This document shows, one piece after another, positions 22,816 to 36,600 of a DNA stretch of 64,000 bases (positions are counted from its first letter, which is position 1; every line of letters begins with the position of its first letter). Under the pieces are notes generated by a model that saw only the letters and a program-made list of their open reading frames with translations, was not told the DNA's origin and searched no databases. Made by a program: the position numbers and the translations under genes. Origin of the DNA: Lineus longissimus (taxonomy: Eukaryota > Nemertea > Pilidiophora > Heteronemertea > Lineidae); the NCBI RefSeq assembly GCF_910592395.1, contig NC_088323.1, positions 12,573,501-12,637,500 of the forward strand, read 5' to 3'.

Positions 22816-25290
22816 CATTTGGATTTTGTGAACAAAAGTTACTAACCTTGTGTAATTGAAGTGTCGAATTCGCCTTGGTCGAAATGATAATACAGTAAAT
22901 AAATCTATTGAATGTTGCTGAAAAGAAAACATTTACTACATTAGAAGCCATGTACATGATAACACCACCACCACCATTATCAATATCATCACAAGTCAAC
23001 TGGGGAATATGTGTGATATTTGTTCAAAACTTGCGTATATGGTATTTGCAGGTCTATTGTATTGTAACATATTTTTCACTTTCAAAATTAACTTTTTTAC
23101 TAGAAATTATGAATCAATACTAACCGTAAGAAGCGTATGAAATTACAGAAGGCCTTCGTCGAAAAATGTAATGTACTTGTACTCACTCGTGTCATTAAAC
23201 CTGAAAGCAGCACAGCATAACAGTGAAATTACCGTGACATCAATGGATGTCAAACTAACGTAAATTTGAATTCGAAGTGCACAATTTCACAATTAAGGTT
23301 TTGAACACATTGTGAACTGAAAAACTTCATACAAATGCTTTCACACCAATGATATGATTGTGGCGCTCCTGATGAGGTATCGCCCTCTGCTAAGCAGCTT
23401 TGGTCGTAACTAGGGTAAATGTTTTTTTCAAGTGATATGAGCGATGCAATACCTTAGTTACCACCAGCGCCACGTAGCAGTCAATGAAGTTGTGCTGGTA
23501 CCCCATTAACGTCATGCTTCAAATTTGAAGAAATTAATATTACCTTCATTAAGTACGTAATTTACACCAGGCCTTTGTCGAAAATGTAGATCTCGAAGTC
23601 TAACTGTATTAATGAAAGAAAACATCAATGTGACAATATGGTCTACTATTTATGAGGGGGAGAACGGGTATTTTCGGGACACTGGGATGGGCCGAAAATA
23701 ACTGTCGGGATTCGGGATAGACACCCTTATTTTAGCGGGATTCGAGACAAGCCGTGTTTTGCGTCACGATTCAGCTAAAATTGCATATTGGGAAACGGGA
23801 TAAGCCTTTTTTCCTAACGGGACGTCGAGACAGTTACCCCCCCTTCCCCGTTCCCACCCTCATGACATGTAGCATTGATTGATTGTATTGTAGGCCTATT
23901 GTTACTCACAATCTATTTTTTTGTAATTGATACTGGTAGTATCAATGTGAAATATGCCACACGTTGGGAGCATGCAAGGCCTAGTACAATACACCATCAT
24001 CACAATCAAATATTTCAATAATACACTGTCAACGAGAGTGAATGTTCAACCATCAATCACGTGCATTGTAGTGTAGCCTACATCCCCCATGACGGCTTGC
24101 GCCCCGCTGACACGACGAGCACATGGCTGAGCCAATCCATCGCCTATACACTACTTTACAAAAATCGACACCTACTGAAACTTTCACTAATTATTCTCGG
24201 AAATGTACTTTATCGTTACATCAATAAATGCACATTCGAATTTCAAAACTACCACTTATTTTTGCCGTGAAACTGACCTGAGTTATCGAAACACCGTCAC
24301 TACGAAAAGAGGAAGAAGCAGGTCCGCATTTATCGAAATATTGCTAAATATAATTGTCAAAATGTCGACCAAATTACCAATTAAATCACAATAAACTTAT
24401 CAAATGTTCACTCATGCCTTTGGGTGAAAAAATACTGATTTTTCAATCATTCTCAATTTTACAAATCACCAATCACAAAAAGAAATAATGATGCAATTAC
24501 CCAAAATAGATGAGATTTGACCACTGGTATAATTCCGCCATCTTGGATATCGGCATCGTCACCACCACTTCAAATTCTAAAGTCTTATTCAGGCCTAATG
24601 TGTCACCTGCTGTGGTAAAATGGCTTGTTTTATCAATAAATAACAAAATATGATCTTTGTAAATAAAATCGGAGATATTCTGGTGTGTTTTTATGTGAAT
24701 TTATTACGAACTATCAATGCAGCGCAGGGCAGCCATCGTGTTCTCATGCGTAGTGGCGATGCGATAGCCATCCGCGGCACTGCTTTTCAAGATGGTGGCA
24801 ATTGCCCAGTGCTAGAGGCGTTGTAAGGAAAATTGAGAACAGGCCCCTAATGATTGAACTCTCAACGATATCGATATATTTTCGTAATTCCAGCACAACT
24901 GTTCAACAATGAACGTCCACCGACAATCCCACTTAACGAATATTAATATCAATTCATATCATGTATCTTAAAACGCTTTTATTTCATTTTAAAAAGAGTT
25001 ATCGAGTGAACGATGACCTCCTACCGTACCCTCGAAATAAACAGCCAAAATGACCACAAAAACACCTTTTTAGAAAAAAACAGCGATTTTTACGAAATAA
25101 ATGTCATCAGAGACGAAACTAGACACTAATTTAGCTAGGTATGCACAGTAATAGTACCTGAAGTGATCGATTTCAAGGAGAAAATACACTGAAAACAACT
25201 TTTCAGGAACAGAAATAAGATCACATTGTGAATAATGAGATACCATTTTAAAATCACCGCTTATATCATTATGGTGATTTGGCATTTTGG
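22816..25290. other. Spacer, middle part: no recognisable gene
   Basis: AT-rich DNA with only short ORFs. Around 23660-23850 there are several CGGGAT/CGGGAC motifs. YY1-like AAGATGGCGG (minus strand, near 24540) and AAGATGGTGGC (plus, near 24793) occur about 250 bp apart in a somewhat GC-richer patch (24530-24850). This could be a promoter region, but no exon could be tied to it. Confidence 0.4.
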
Positions 25291-25294
25291 CCAA

Positions 25295-25903
25295 CGTATT
25301 ATGGTGTATATAATGTACAGCATTCTCTGTACATAACTTTCGTTGTTTGCGTCAGCACATTTGACTCGCGATTTCCGGCATGACAGCTGTTGTCATTGCT
25401 TACCACGTTCTAATTTGGCTTCGCCATCTTTTCATTGTCAGTGTGCATCGGTTTCACCGCATGTTATCGCGTGTTTAATTCATATTCCCTATTTGAAGCG
25501 CTTGTGATAAATTCTTGTTGACATGGCACGGCAAGTCAGCCATTATCACGTGATCGTGTTGTGTCCCATTTACGCGGCTGCTAAGAATATCCTTGCGCGT
25601 ATAATGGTGTATACAATGTACAGCATTCTCTGTACATAACTTTCGTTGTTTGCGTCAGCACATTTGACTCGCGATTTCCGGCATGACAGCTGTTATCATT
25701 GCTTACCACGTTCTAATTTGGCCTCGCCATCTTTTCATTGTCAGTGTGCATCGGTTTCACCGCATGTTATCGCGTGTTTAATTCATATTCCCTTTTTGAA
25801 GCGCTTGTGATAAATTCTTGTTGACATAGCACGGCAAGTCAGCCATTATCACGTGATCGTGTTGTGTCCCATTTACGCGGTTGCTAAGAATATCCTTGCG
25901 CGT
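25295..25903 (+). repeat. Near-perfect tandem duplication, 303 bp x 2
   Basis: 25295-25597 is repeated at 25598-25903 with only a handful of substitutions (for example TGTTGTCATT against TGTTATCATT, and GGCTTCGCC against GGCCTCGCC). Each copy contains GTACAGCATTCTCTGTAC, a short palindrome, and CACGTGATCGTG. The high identity indicates a recent duplication. Confidence 0.95.
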
Positions 25904-26365
25904 TGACTTAGATCGTCAATTCATAATAATTCGATTAATAACCGTGGTTGTGCGTTTAACCGCGATTCCAGTCACTTTTATTTGTTCCGTGTGACTGATA
26001 TTTAATCTGGTTTCTATGCAATAAGTTGTCCTTATTAGTTTTTGGGACCTCGTAAGCCTGTTCGTCTACAACCGTAGTTGCTAGGGGGCGTTTCTTCTTC
26101 CCACTCCGACTTCATCTTCGAGGTTAAATTACAGTTATATCTAGTAGTATCCAGTTTATAAATGAACGTTTTCATAGCGTTATTCCATCCGTTTTTTAAT
26201 TATAACTTGGCTCGGTGCAAAAGATGGCTACCACGAAGTGTCTATCCATCCAAGTTGCAGTCCACGAGGCACAAACCAACAGGTCTGGAAATCAAAATAA
26301 TATTGTGCTGGTACACGTATCACAGTGACGAAGTGTTCATCAGTTCATTTGAATTGCAGTCATCA

Positions 26366-26797
26366 TCAGACGACTTTATAATTCACCCTCAAAGTTGAAT
26401 TGTAGGTGAACGATTTATTCCTCAGTTGACTGTACGCCATGCATTCGAACGAGTATTGGGTTTCTGTTTCAACAACGACATTGGTACAAACATTATATTG
26501 CCTTATTTCCAGTTCGATTTCACTGTGTCGTGCGAGTTCTACATTTGGTCGACACGATCCATCGCCTAGTCGAGAATATTCCTCAACTCTACTGGTAATC
26601 GTGATGGTTTTATAAATTCGAAGTTCACGCGTACTGTTGATAATTTCATCCACTGTGAGTATTTCATCATTAAGGCATCGCACCGGCCAAATGTACGAGT
26701 CATATATTACATGTACTAAGTTACACGATCGCCGAAAACATTTCTCACATGATTTGCGCGATGCGCGGATGATGGATATCGTTAAATATACAAGCTG
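26366..26797 (-). CDS. Unrecognised coding-like terminal exon
   Basis: The minus-strand frame is open for about 143 codons to a stop at 26366. It contains SCEKCFRRSCNLVHVIYDSY, WPVRCLNDEILTVDEII, YKTITITSRVEEYSRLGDGS and NVCTNVVVETETQYSFECMA, with eight cysteines and several N-x-S/T sites. No plausible ATG begins it. Acceptor-like TCTCCCTAAACAG and TTTAGACAG lie at its 5' edge, so it is best read as a last exon. An AATAAA motif follows on the same strand near 25980. It may be an extracellular or receptor-like protein, but no family was recognised. Confidence 0.35.
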   Translation of the reverse strand, partial: QLVYLTISIIRASRKSCEKCFRRSCNLVHVIYDSYIWPVRCLNDEILTVDEIINSTRELRIYKTITITSRVEEYSRLGDGSCRPNVELARHSEIELEIRQYNVCTNVVVETETQYSFECMAYSQLRNKSFTYNSTLRVNYKVV

Positions 26798-26819
26798 TCT
26801 AAATTATACTGTTTAGGGA

Positions 26820-28624
26820 GACTGGCCTCAGGCTCTGGGAGGCAACCAGTCTATGACTAACGAAATTCCCAAATCAAAGAACACAGTACAGGCCTGCCTG
26901 TCATCCAGGCAACAGCACAGAGAAAGAAAGAAAACCTGGCCGATGACGGAGAGCACCGACGATCCGGCGTCTAATCGGGTGTGCACGCAACAGCATCGAA
27001 TAATGTGTAATGGCAATTTTACAGGTTTTGGGACTTAAGTGTTTTTTTTACCCCAGTTTAAATTTCCCTCCAAGTGTAACTTGTCTTATTCCTGGGACCA
27101 AGTTTGGGTTCATCTATACTTGCTGGACCCAGGTTACTTGACCCCTTGTTTTTGGTAAGGAAGACCCCTTCCTGAGCTCTATCTGTTTAAGTTTCTTCCT
27201 TTCCACACATGTTTTCAAGTTTTAGTTTCTGTGAGGAGCAGTCTTGTTATGGCCCTCTAACGTTTTGGTAAGATGATCCAATGTAAGGTAAAATGGGATA
27301 ATTGTTGCCCCTTTTTCACCTATAACTTTGGTTACGCAAGAGATTTCCAGGCAGATTCACTAAAACCGGCCTGCATCTTGTAGTGGCACTTCTTCCAATT
27401 TTACAGCCTGCAATTTAGGACACTTTGTCTAAAACAATGCCTCTGAGAGACAATACAAGACTCGTGGTCAGGGGCTACAAATACCCCGTGGCCTTAGGAT
27501 ATTTGTAGCACCTGACTAAAATTTAAAATTGCATGTTTTTTTAAGGATGAGAACATTTTTTTCACAGGTTTATGGTCTGTATTGGTGATAAAACTTTCCA
27601 TATTATTCCAATCTAGGTTGACGACGAGATTCTGCTTCATGTATCAAACGGTATTTATTGAACACATTAAGGGATGTTCAATGCAATCACTTCCCAACAA
27701 TCTAAATAATATCGTCGCAAATCAGACTGATTTTCAACTGGTGTAAAAACACAAAGTTCTATTTATCACCTCTGTTGTACATTACACCTTGTGTCAGATA
27801 ACATCTTATGATATTCTGAATTAACTGACGGTTTTGTCGTGCTCCATTAAAAACTGTAGTTTCAGGCATTGGTCATGTATCAACTCAAAATATAGATGGC
27901 ATCACTTAATGGTAATGCAATGCACCATAGGAAATGCTGCTATCTAGTCAATGATGTAACTTTAACTAGAGACACCAGTAACTTCGAAAATATTAACATT
28001 ATCCGAAATAATGTTAGATAAACTAGTATGAAACCACAAATGTATCATTGTTGGTACATAAAGGGTTAACATTGTATCTAAATCGGATAGATTTATGACC
28101 AATTAATTTACTTTAGGTATAAGAATAAAGAAACCTGGCATCTTCATGATTTATGACAGGATATATTGAGCTTTTTATTGGGGCTACAAATTACCCCGAA
28201 CCAACGGGCTACAAATACCCCGATGGTACCTTGGTCAGAAAAGTGTCTCTGAAATATTTAATTTTGATAATGACATAAAATGCCGAATACAACATTCACT
28301 GCACTCAATACTGATCACCTGAACCAAGTTTCAAATTATGTCAAAGCCCTGTAAGTGTGGAAAATTCATGCTTGAGTTGGCGGAATAATTACATGCTTAC
28401 AAGAATATGAATCAAAAACGTTGCCAGGGGCTACAATTACAACGGCGCTACAAATACCCCCACCCCCTTTACCTGATATAGATAGTATTGAACCCTTTAA
28501 TTGTACTGGTTGTATTGTAGTTATTTCAGTAGGAAGGATTTTCTAGTGCCTTGCCTGCTCATGCCCCATGTCATGTTGGTTCTCTTCCATGTGAAATATT
28601 GCTATTATGTAATAGGATGTAATT
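26820..28624. other. Spacer, right part: no recognisable gene
   Basis: There are no supported ORFs. A short motif GGGGCTACAAATACCCC and variants occur near 27472, 28182, 28208 and 28432, with an inverted piece near 27500. Each can form a GGGG/CCCC mini-hairpin. A hairpin AGACTGG...CCAGTCT lies at about 26818-26852. Confidence 0.4.
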
Positions 28625-29072
28625 CGTGCATGTATAAAAATAACGCTTAGTATTTCACATATTGATCAATATTATTGATTCAACTCTATTTGCATCATAG
28701 ACGTTTCAAAATATTGAAAAACATCTCTGAAGCAGCTTAGCATTATATATCATTCATTGACGGCATGCAGGGAAACTCGAATGGGAGAGTTCCAAAAGTT
28801 CGCACTATCAAAGGAGTTATCCTAAAACGATCTCCACCTCAAAGCTATAATATCTCGCCTTGCTATGCTTTGATAATATTGTGATAATATAAATGAAAAA
28901 TAAGTTTTTGACGTGGCTACTGTGGTGTGATGTAACCAGCAAGGCTGTGTGACCGTTTGTGAAGACAAATTCTTCACTTGATCACTTAAACCATGATCGG
29001 GTGTTGAAGATGTATTGGTCGATGTTCTTTAGGTCCCCTGTGTGACGTCATGCCTTGGAGACCGTCATGACG

Positions 29073-29580
29073 TCATGTTCCGACGGAGCGGAACAAAATG
29101 CGCGGGATGTGGTTACTGCTTTTGCATGTGATGTGTTTTATGGCCGTGCATGTGCGCGAGGTCGTGGTACTCCCGATATTTCCAGTTAGGTTGAGTTTGG
29201 GGCAGTAGCAACAACACAAGAGCTCTTGGCTCTTAGGCACACATTCCGCTGGCAAACGGGTTGTGCCAGCAGTTGGGATTTGTAGGATCCGTTGACTGTG
29301 GTGCGTTCTCGGTTAATTTGGCTCTGACCAAAAGGTCCCGGAGGCTGGGAGGTTTTCTGTGGCTGAATGTAATCCGAGAGTCATGTAAATGATGTGTTGT
29401 TGTTGATTTCAAGAGAACGGGCTAGTTGTGACTTACAATTCGTTGTAGTGCTTGGAAGCCTGGAATGAAGGCCGAAATGAGGCAGAAATTGTCCTCAGGC
29501 GTCCCTGGTGGGTCGTCCGTTTCTTTTTGGGCCTAATCTCTGAGCAAATCAGATCTTGAGGTAAAAAAGGCCTGGATGAG
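29073..29580 (-). mobile_element. Degraded Penelope-like element fragment, copy R1
   Basis: Inverted counterpart of 9519-10040. The minus frames show AIKHITCKSSNHIPRIL and CPKLNLTGNIGSTTTSRTCTA, the segment just before the GIY-YIG domain of Penelope-like elements. It is interrupted by stops. Confidence 0.5.
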
Positions 29581-30019
29581 GGCTGTCTCCACAACCGATG
29601 AGGGATTAAAGCCGCGTCATTCTGGGTCTATGGGGGATTTGATACAAGAAATTTTAAAGCGTTTTTTAGTTCTTTACAGCTTTTTTCAAAAAATGTGCCA
29701 CAAATTGTTAGCTTACAGCAATTTACATGTTCATACTTTTCACAGTCATGACGACTGTGTCAAGGTTGTATTTACTAACCTGACAACAGTAGCCATGGAT
29801 GTATTTACAAAACATCGAGTAACTTTATATGTATGTAGAACTCAGAGAACAAATAATAACTAATTAAAGTTAGCAAAAATTAATCCCTGCAAAAACAAGG
29901 CAGATTTTGCTGTTGGAATTACACATGCTCATGGAATGGAAACCTTGCTAGTTTCAACTGAGCTTCAAGTTTCTTTTTCCTGGCCCTCTTGTTCGGTGAT
30001 GAGTTGTCTTGTCAACGTC

Positions 30020-30020
<1 letters not shown>

Positions 30021-30114
<94 letters not shown>
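30021..30114 (+). repeat. (ATC)n microsatellite, copy R1
   Basis: About 94 bp of uninterrupted ATC repeats at the position matching the 279-bp array in L1. The flanking CAATGCAGGTTTTTGACCG is shared. Confidence 0.95.
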
Positions 30115-30394
30115 CAATGCAGGTTTTTGACCGTTTTCCGGTCTTTCAACTAAAAGTACGAAAAAATAGTGCTCGCGAGATGGTAGCCTAGTTTCGTGGG
30201 TTAGGGTAACTTGGCTTTCTTCCTCTCTGTATATGCTACAATGTCAACTTTTAGTCCTCGATATATATATATACTTTCAAGCCTATATACCTTTTTTTAC
30301 AACTGCCATTTTAAAATTGAGATAGGTATAATAATTGATCACGTGACAAACATGTTGCTCCGAAACTTTCAATTTTTCTCAGTTCCTTTCCAAG

Positions 30395-30616
30395 ATGATG
30401 CCCTTACTTTTGCTGATTGTAACTCAACAACTACTACAACTCACAGAAGGAGACATTACAAGTAACTTGACTCAAAAAGGTTTGTATATTGAAAATGAAA
30501 TTGTCCATGGACGCTGTGCTCACGTTTTCCTGAGAGGAAGCGTGGCACAGATCATTACCAGCTATTGCGGGCCTTACCAATTAAGCCACTCGTGCTATTG
30601 GTCCTGGCAGCCCTAA
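30395..30616 (+). CDS. Small ORF with signal peptide, copy R1
   Basis: This 73-codon ORF is nearly identical to the L1 copy (changes K for E, A for V and H for Q). It has the same MMPLLLLIVTQQLLQLTEG leader and the same four cysteines, ending SCYWSWQP. The segment before it holds a TATA-like GGTATAATAATTG (about 30326), GATCACGTGAC and an initiator-like TCAGTT. That arrangement fits a promoter and first exon whose downstream exons would include the LamG exon at 33093. It could also be a complete small secreted peptide. Confidence 0.4.
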   Translation: MMPLLLLIVTQQLLQLTEGDITSNLTQKGLYIENEIVHGRCAHVFLRGSVAQIITSYCGPYQLSHSCYWSWQP

Positions 30617-32889
30617 ACGAAAATGTTAATTCGGCATTTTTAATACCCCTTTGAAAAGTTTGAATAATACAGTGTCCAGAGTACATTAAGGACCTTTTCA
30701 ATAATCGAAGCAATCGTCAGGCCTTCGGCTTCTCTAATGTTAGTAGTAGTTGTCAAATATGCTGTCCATTCGTGAGATAATTTCGTGTACATAGAGTATG
30801 GCCTCTAACAACGGCTCGGTGCACATGAAAACACGGGGTAATCCCGGCTATTTTTTCACTAAATGGCCTAATTCTGACGAGCATTATTGACATTCGCACA
30901 ACTGCGCCCAACCTCGCGTGGCAGATGGAAGGCATGTTACATATTGAGGCTAAACTGGGGCTTGAGACCCGCTTCAAGTGGCACAGATGCCAGGCTCATA
31001 AAATCACCAAAAAGGGCCCGTGTCTTAAGAACTGCATTTCTCCTGGGGGGGGGGGGGGGGGGGGGGCGGAACGGACCCCGTCCCCACTGTGTAGTGCCAC
31101 CTCAGGTCTGCACAGGAACAGCTTGTGCTGCCATCTGTTTTCTGAGGTTCCAGCTGGCCTCCTCATTACTGGTTAGTGTCGACCTGGCAATACCCACCTC
31201 CCCATTCCCCAATCCTCCTTTCATGTAACATCATTTATTTGTTTCTTCCACCAACAATTGCAGCAATTATACGATGGGATTTTAATGGAAAAGACACAAC
31301 ATTAAGGTATTAAAACCATCTGTAAGATTTATGTTCGGCTACCAGATTTTATATACAGGTCCACCAAAAGCAAAGAACACCAATGACGATTCATGGCCAA
31401 CTGCTTTCCAATCTTTTATAAAAAAGAGTGAAAATTATGTAATTTTAAGTGAGACCTTTATGTTCATTCCTTTACGGTATAAGTGAATAAATCGTTCATA
31501 AAGGAATATTTATTTTAGGTTAAACTTGACATTCCATTTTACTTCTTTATGATGAGGCCGATTGAAATTCCTGGCCCGGTTGGTCAAAACTTGGTAACTT
31601 TAGTGGTCGCTGACTCTTATCGACCACTGATAGCCATTCCTGATAGCCATTGAGGTTCAGCTAACTTAGCGGTGATATAGCGCCAGCTCAGCCCGAACGA
31701 CTAAAACTTGGCGGCACGCTAAGATAACGCTGTTTTAACAGCCGCCAAGCCACTGTTAGCGGAAAGCGGAGCTCTGAACAACAGGGCCCAGGTCTCGTCG
31801 TAGCAGCACCATTCCAATTCCAAGTGTAATCTGGAAATGCCGATATTGACGCGTGATGGTGAAACATAGCTTTCACAAAATATTTGAATGACATATATCA
31901 ACAGTGAGACTTGGATGAATTTAATTGGTGTGCCGCTGAGGTGTAACTCTCATTCGTTTTGCTGAAACTTGCAAAATATAAAAAAGTCCTTTCTTTTAGC
32001 TAACGAATATTCAATCATCAAACTACGCCTTTCAAATCTTCTGTGAAGCTATGTTTCAAAAGAGCCCCATTTTTGGAAATACATGTATATGTCTGGGGGT
32101 TGTGATGTTGTCTTGATTTTGATATGCGTAAAATAGGTCGATGTGATGTGGCGCACTCCGCGCCGACCCAAGTGTTTACAAATCGAGCATGGTGATTTGG
32201 GGAATGATTTTCCTCCAAATTACTTACACTATACGCGTTTTTGGCAAAAACGACCGGAAAAATCTAACTCCACCACTCTTCAAAGTGGTCTCGACTTATT
32301 TGACGAACTATTTCGCGAGTGGTGAAGAGGCAATGGCGTGTTGCGAACTTAGTACAACAAATGCCGCGAGCATAGTGGGTGGCAGCACCAGACGGAGGAA
32401 GTAGTTCGCCTAGGGTTTTTCGACACCCTCCGCACGGACTCCACTCGTTCCGGAACACTCACTTACTTGTTAATCTGCAGTGATTAGCCTGTTTTTATTG
32501 CAGTAAAGAAATGTTAATCGGGATTTGATATTATATTTTATATTTGCCCCGGGTATTCATATATGGAGCTGTGCGCTAATTTTACCCAGTGCTTGGGTCG
32601 GGTGAGGCGGTTTTGTTATTATGGGACCTGTATCACGTGATGAATTCCCATACGGTACTTAGAAAAATTAAGAGCGATTAACAACTTAAGGTGAAAGAGT
32701 ACGACCAAAATAAAGGGGGACAATTGCGGAAATGGATGAATGCTTTAAACAAATAGTGGCCCCAATACTTTCCCGGCTTATTTTTGTATAATCCCACACT
32801 TTTGATTTAATAGATGGCCCCATATACAAATCAGACCTGCTGAAAAGGCCCCGTATGTTCATGAGTATGCCCATATATAGAAAGAACAA

Positions 32890-33069
32890 AAAATGCTATT
32901 TCTCCGAGATCGCTGGAAATTTTACCAATTTAAACCGGCGAGGTGCATCTCCGAATCAACCACGACTTTCAGGAAAAGTTTTGAGGTCATCCGATCTGAA
33001 CTGACGGAGGAGATGTGTTACAAACTATTTCAGCTCTACGTCCATTATAGTAGTGATAACAACTGTTGA
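32890..33069 (+). CDS. Possible exon upstream of the LamG exon, R1
   Basis: Counterpart of 4049-4238. It is open in the frame reading KSFEVIRSELTEEMCYKLFQLYVHY up to the stop before the LamG acceptor. In this copy it is not interrupted by a mobile element, so R1 is the best candidate for an intact gene. The splice borders are uncertain. Confidence 0.25.
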   Translation, partial: KMLFLRDRWKFYQFKPARCISESTTTFRKSFEVIRSELTEEMCYKLFQLYVHYSSDNNC

Positions 33070-33092
33070 TTTTCTTTTACCATTCTGAAAAG

Positions 33093-33682
33093 GTTAGGGA
33101 ACCATCCGACATTTTTGCAATCTGCTGTATTTGGTCAAGTCCAGTCATTCAAATGGAGGAATAAGGATTGCGTAACGCCACCAGACCTGAATATTTTTGA
33201 GCATCCAAAGCTGACTCTCGTATTTTATTTGCGCATACGGTGCCATGATTGGGCAAGAGTCAACAATATAATATGCCTCTCAAACACGGCTAGTCAAGGT
33301 ATTGGTTTTCCTCGAATTAGCATTAGAGATAGGATGCTGTTGTTTTCCCCCAACTGTGGGAGTAAGCACCGGAGACTATCAGCATTTGAAGTAATCCAAG
33401 GAGAATTGGTGAAAACGGCGGGTTGGCAAGTGCTGGCCATTTCGTATGATGAGAAGAGGGAGAAGGCATACATGTCAGCAAGCGGCAAATCATTGGCGAT
33501 TAAGAAGAGTGGACCGAACAGGTGTAAAAATTATTTATCAGCAGGGCAAACGTGCCGGTTGCTGATCGGCTGCGGTTGTTGCCGGACCTATAAAATTCAC
33601 AACTTTAAAGGCGACCTGGCGCACATCCTTGTATTCCCGTTCATCTTGAGTGGAGGTGACTTGTTGAATCTAACTGATCACG
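33093..33682 (+). CDS. LamG/concanavalin-like domain exon, copy R1
   Basis: 590 nt between the acceptor CTGAAAAG|GTTAGG and the donor CACG|GTAGGT. It has the same LamG-like pattern as L1 (WQVLAISYDEKREKAYMSASGKSL; AHILVFPFILSGGDLLNLTD). There are about 15 amino-acid changes from L1 and no indel or stop. It lies downstream of the signal-peptide ORF at 30395 on the same strand, with no mobile element between them other than shared old repeats. This is the most intact-looking gene copy in the window. The family role, extracellular ligand binding, is inferred from the fold pattern. Confidence 0.6.
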
Positions 33683-36600
33683 GTAGGTAATTGAAACACC
33701 TAAATAATTGCAGGTAAAGCACGGGCAGATAGGCAACCTATCCCGGTGGTTGTGGCATGAATCGTGGCTATATCGGGTAGCCCCCAAAACAACGACTACA
33801 CTACTAAATATCATAAATTTCATGTTAAAAGATGCAATTCCAGACAGGAGTTGAATTCGGAAGATTGCATGAAACTTCTTGAAGATGGTTTGCCTCCAAA
33901 ATAACATTGAGGTACATTAAGTCCAAGTCACAATTGACATCCTTTCTGCTTCGAGTAAATTACGCGCACTAACCTAGACGGCGATGTATACGCGTAGGTG
34001 CGCGCCGGGTTATGCGTAAGTTACGCACAGGTTACACGTAAGTTACGCGCTATATACATGTAGGCAAAACGGGTCAATCGAGATTATTTGACGTCATCAG
34101 GTAGAACCATTTACAGAACAGCTCAGTGAAAGCAAAATCTACATTTCAACCACGTCTGTCAGTTTATCATTTGGCAACCTTTGCGTGTCCTAATTTATGT
34201 CCGGAGGTGGTCGGGGCAACTGCTTTGCTCTACGAAATCAACCTCTTCATCCGGGGACTACTTGGTAAGCAATTCCAAATGGCCTTGACGTAGCCACTGG
34301 TAACACCCATACGTCACGGATTTGGTATGAAACGGGAAATAAGATTGGATTCAAGTAATTTTTAAAAGGTCTGCCTGTAAACGTTGGGTGCAACTGACGC
34401 GTAACATACGCGATATAAGAGATGCCAATTGTGACTTGGACTGTAACGCCACATTTCGTTTTAAGAGGGAAAAGTTCGCCGGCTTTTGCCTTCGCGTTTT
34501 TCTGAGTTCAATTTTGAAAATGTCGCTTATTTGATAATTTTGATATATTGATCTGTTGTTTTTAATGCGGTATACATTCAACTGCATGTAGTAACTGGTG
34601 TAAAATATCAAATTAGTGGTCCTTGTTTATGCTATTTCCTATTTTTTTATCGTTTTTGGGGTCAACGAAAAATTACTTATAGCTTATGCTGCCATATTAT
34701 TTTACTTCCCTTTTTGAAAGCGTACCAAATGTGGCCAATATCAATATCATAAATTTTATTTTCCGTATTGTACTTGTATTCTTTTTTGTGACCAACCCAA
34801 ATGAATCGCACCAAACGAAATTTTAATTTTAAAAAATCTAAAGCAATAGTGTCATGATCAAAACGTGATGGCTTCGGTGTGCGAAAAACCTAAACGGCTG
34901 CTGGTAGGATCCCGACCAACTTTCATGGACCAGATATATCTTTTTGTTTAAAATTGTACTACTCTCTCAGTAGCTCCTCCTCATCATGCTCATCTCGACA
35001 TTCTGACATGTCTGACCGTGTGCCTGTTTCAAGTTGTATTGTTGTCTGATGAAATGAATGAATTCACGAAACAGTCTCTTCAAAACAAAGGTTACGATCT
35101 AAGGTGGATCTCGATAGTGGTGACGAAAACGCATTAGAGTCAGGATGACTTAACATGGCGTTATCTCATTCAGTTAAACATCTAGATTTAAAGCCACGTT
35201 AAGTTAACGCCAGCTTTAGTGACAAAAACTGTTTTGAACATCCAGGCCCAGAGTGTCACCGTCTCAACGGCGACAGAGAGATGGCTGTGGCATGCTGGAC
35301 ACAACCCCGGACTGACCAGGGAACACCACAAATACATCATCCCTAAAATTAATGCAACCTCGTCCACTTAGGGTGGTTTCAAGCAGGTCCATAATTCGAC
35401 AGTCAGTCAAAATGGCATAACTTTTGAATGTATCAAAGAGTGACTAAACGTATATACATACTAAAGTTCTTAAAATTTGGGACTTCCAGGCAGTGCCAAC
35501 GAGAGACTTTCTATTTTTAAACTTTAACTCTTTCATGGTCACACTAAATTTTACTTCTCCTGCTGGATATTCACTGATTGGTGCCATCCAGGAATTGAAC
35601 TCAGGGTCGTTTCATTCAGGTGTATATCCGGCAGTCAAAACAAGTGTCATAAGAGCCATAAAATACTACAATGAATTACATGTATGTATACCTCGCTTTC
35701 TACAATGATTTTTTAGACTGTAACCACCTTGAAATCAAAACCTGCAAGTTTAATCAGCCGTTCTAAAGAGACAAAAAACTTGTACCAATACTTGATTGCT
35801 TGGAGTTCTTAAGGTTATAATAAAAATAATGACTTTATTCGCTTAAACCTATCCATGTAGTTTGTCGTGATTGCGATACACACTGATTTACATGATATTA
35901 CAAGTCGGCGAAAGGAAGGAGGACAAAGAGTAGACAAAGATAGCTGGGGTTACAGGAAGGGTATGAGAAAGCAGCTGAAGTTTGACTTTTGCTTGAACAA
36001 TTTAAAACGCTGAATAATCTATACATATTTGGATGTGTTGCATAGAAGGGTTTAATAAAGCGTTGCCGCAATACATCGTATTTTGGACATTGAAGGAAAA
36101 GTGAAATTCATTTTGACGATATCAATACAAAATTTACAACGGTTTTCTCTAGGTATGCCTGTGTGGATAAAAGGGCAAAATGTAAGAAAGATGCTTCGCA
36201 TCCCTGCATCTTCACCTTCCTCACATTGCATCATGGCTAAGACGCATATTAAAGTATAAACCTCTGATACTGTTTTGGGAATAAAATAAAATTTCCATAA
36301 AAGTGTTTGTGTATTTGGATACTCTATTCACTTTTCTCTCCGAATCCTGCCAGTGAGAAGTCGGGAAGGTAGGTCGAAAGGAAACTGAGATATAAGAGTG
36401 ATACAATAAGAAAATTGCACGAGTGGGCTGATCCTCGTATCCAGATTGCACGAGATGATTTTCTACGGCCTGGAGACCGCAGGTCCAGAGCTTTCAGGTC
36501 GTAGAAAATCATCAAGTAATCAAGCACAAGGAGGATCAGACACGAGAGCAGTTTTTTATTTATCATATACCACAAATATCACAATGAGCAAGAAAATGAG

